Below are positions 19,556 through 20,188 of a DNA stretch of 20,188 nt, one piece after another. The position numbers were made by a program, and so were the translations under genes. Source of the stretch: a virus. Every line of letters begins with the position of its first letter. The first letter of the stretch is position 1. The notes beneath the pieces were generated by a model. That model worked only from the letters and a program-made list of their open reading frames with translations. It was not told where the DNA came from and made no database searches. Location: positions 1 through 20,188 of IMG/VR virus record IMGVR_UViG_3300021963_000828. The stretch is one strand, 5' to 3'.

Positions 19556-19910
19556 ACTCCTTGAGTACTCAGCACTAGACGCAATGACAAAAGGCTCTGG
19601 AACTATCTCTGACTGGCGTACCTTGGTAGATGTTTTAAACCTGTCAGAAATGATGGGAAAGAGTGGGGTGGGTCCTGAAGTGCTACCTATCTGTGAGAAA
19701 GCACAAGAAAGCCTTCACAAAGCCGCTTTACGCTTTCAAGAAACAAAAAAGATGGGTTTGGATGGGCAAGGAATCAAGTCCATCAGGGATCTAATTGAGT
19801 ATGCAGATCTACAACAGGGAAGTATTTCTAGGTCTGAGTTTGAGAAATACATCCAGAAAACAAAGAATTACATTAAATCCAATGGCGATAAAGTGGTAGA
19901 AATAGAATGA
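19452..19910 (+). CDS. Helical phage protein with MRKKTKRK start
   Basis: The ATG at 19452 is preferred to the in-frame ATG at 19431 because GGAAAAG stands directly ahead and the protein then begins 'MRKKTKRKHWNLIDPTVHAI', a basic start typical of a phage family whose role is not established. The 152-residue product is mainly helical ('DKLRLLEYSALDAMTKGSGT', 'DWRTLVDVLNLSEMMGKSGV', 'ALRFQETKKMGLDGQGIKSI') with an ending 'KYIQKTKNYIKSNGDKVVEIE'. Similar proteins often lie near replication or nucleotide metabolism genes. No catalytic motif is visible. Confidence 0.65.
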   Translation: MRKKTKRKHWNLIDPTVHAIIGASITQRDKLDKLRLLEYSALDAMTKGSGTISDWRTLVDVLNLSEMMGKSGVGPEVLPICEKAQESLHKAALRFQETKKMGLDGQGIKSIRDLIEYADLQQGSISRSEFEKYIQKTKNYIKSNGDKVVEIE

Positions 19911-20188
19911 AAAAAGAACTTTTAATTGGTTGTGGCTCAAATCACAACAAAAGATTGGCCTCCGATGGCACTAAAGATTGGTCTAACCTGACCACTTTGG
20001 ACTACAACGAAGACCATAAACCTGATGTTGTGTGGGACTTGATGGAGCTTCCGCTGCCATTCCAAGACCAAGAGTTTGACGAAATCCATGCCTACGAGGT
20101 GCTAGAGCATCTTGGTCAACAGGGTGACTACAAACTATTCTTTGCTCAGTTCTCAGAGTTCTGGAGACTACTTAAACCAAATGGATAT
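19907..20188 (+). CDS. SAM-dependent methyltransferase, 3'-partial
   Basis: Starts in an ATGA overlap and runs off the window after 94 codons. The N-terminal part shows the class I methyltransferase pattern: 'LLIGCGSNHNKRL' (motif I, SAM loop), 'LDYNEDHKPDVVWDLMELPL' (motif II acidic residue), 'FDEIHAYEVLEHLG' and 'FWRLLKPNGY', as in Methyltransf_11-type enzymes. The target (DNA base, sugar or protein) cannot be told because the specificity part is missing. No DPPY or similar DNA methylase motif is seen, so a sugar or small-molecule target is as likely as DNA. Confidence 0.82.
   Translation, partial: MKKELLIGCGSNHNKRLASDGTKDWSNLTTLDYNEDHKPDVVWDLMELPLPFQDQEFDEIHAYEVLEHLGQQGDYKLFFAQFSEFWRLLKPNGY

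Noticed and set aside
1-20188. CRISPR arrays, tRNA genes, insertion sequences, integrase and attachment sites
   Set aside because: None seen: repeats present are in-frame protein repeats or promoter elements, and no transposase or recombinase motif was recognised.

Overview
This window looks like part of a tailed double-stranded DNA phage with a short tail (podovirus-like). The order tail nozzle-like protein, small GNAT-like protein, Gln/Ala-rich protein, second internal protein and large protein with an N-terminal lytic transglycosylase domain parallels the T7 gene 12-13-14-15-16 block. No integrase, repressor/Cro pair, CRISPR array, tRNA or rRNA was seen. A freshwater Burkholderiales-type host is a low-confidence inference from the style of the small accessory proteins; nothing in the window proves the host. 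Terminase, portal, capsid and polymerase genes are not present and would lie outside.

Layout. (1) 1-4924, plus strand: a tail fibre that begins before the window and ends in an S74 intramolecular chaperone, a small unknown protein, a free-standing HNH/AP2 homing endonuclease, two small proteins, a jelly-roll-like virion protein, a probable tail nozzle/DNA stabilisation protein and a GNAT-like protein. (2) 4927-10703, plus: three probable internal virion (ejection) proteins; the first carries an exact 44-residue repeat and the third a transglycosylase. (3) 10705-13475, plus: tightly overlapping very small genes, a lipoprotein, a two-helix candidate holin, an Rz-like inner-membrane spanin with an Rz1-like lipoprotein gene wholly nested inside it, and a GH19 endolysin. 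(4) 13453-15381, minus: a MazG-like protein, a winged-helix protein, an SSB-like protein with an SSB-type C-terminal tip, a DUF1071/Sak3-type single-strand annealing protein and two small genes. (5) 15382-15513: a divergent control region with candidate promoters, one perfect DnaA box and a direct repeat. (6) 15514-20188, plus: an early or middle region with a winged-helix regulator, a promoter built on a 21-bp-spaced direct repeat, a DUF1376 replication-type protein, a PD-(D/E)XK nuclease, many small overlapping genes, a protein ending in an RNA polymerase alpha-CTD-like domain, and a methyltransferase cut off by the window end.

How the parts fit. The plus-strand late block builds the tail and ejection apparatus and then lyses the cell: holin candidate, spanin pair and GH19 muramidase/chitinase-type endolysin. 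The minus-strand block is a recombination set (annealing protein plus SSB-like protein). The divergent region would fire both the recombination block and the replication/regulatory block early. The two winged-helix proteins and the alpha-CTD-like protein are the candidate transcription regulators. Gene packing is extreme: most neighbours are joined by ATGA or TAATG overlaps, which implies translational coupling, and two places appear to be coded in two frames (12603-12803 and 19452-19555).

Starts were chosen by Shine-Dalgarno spacing and stop/start overlaps. Functional calls rest on motif recognition by eye, without database searches.
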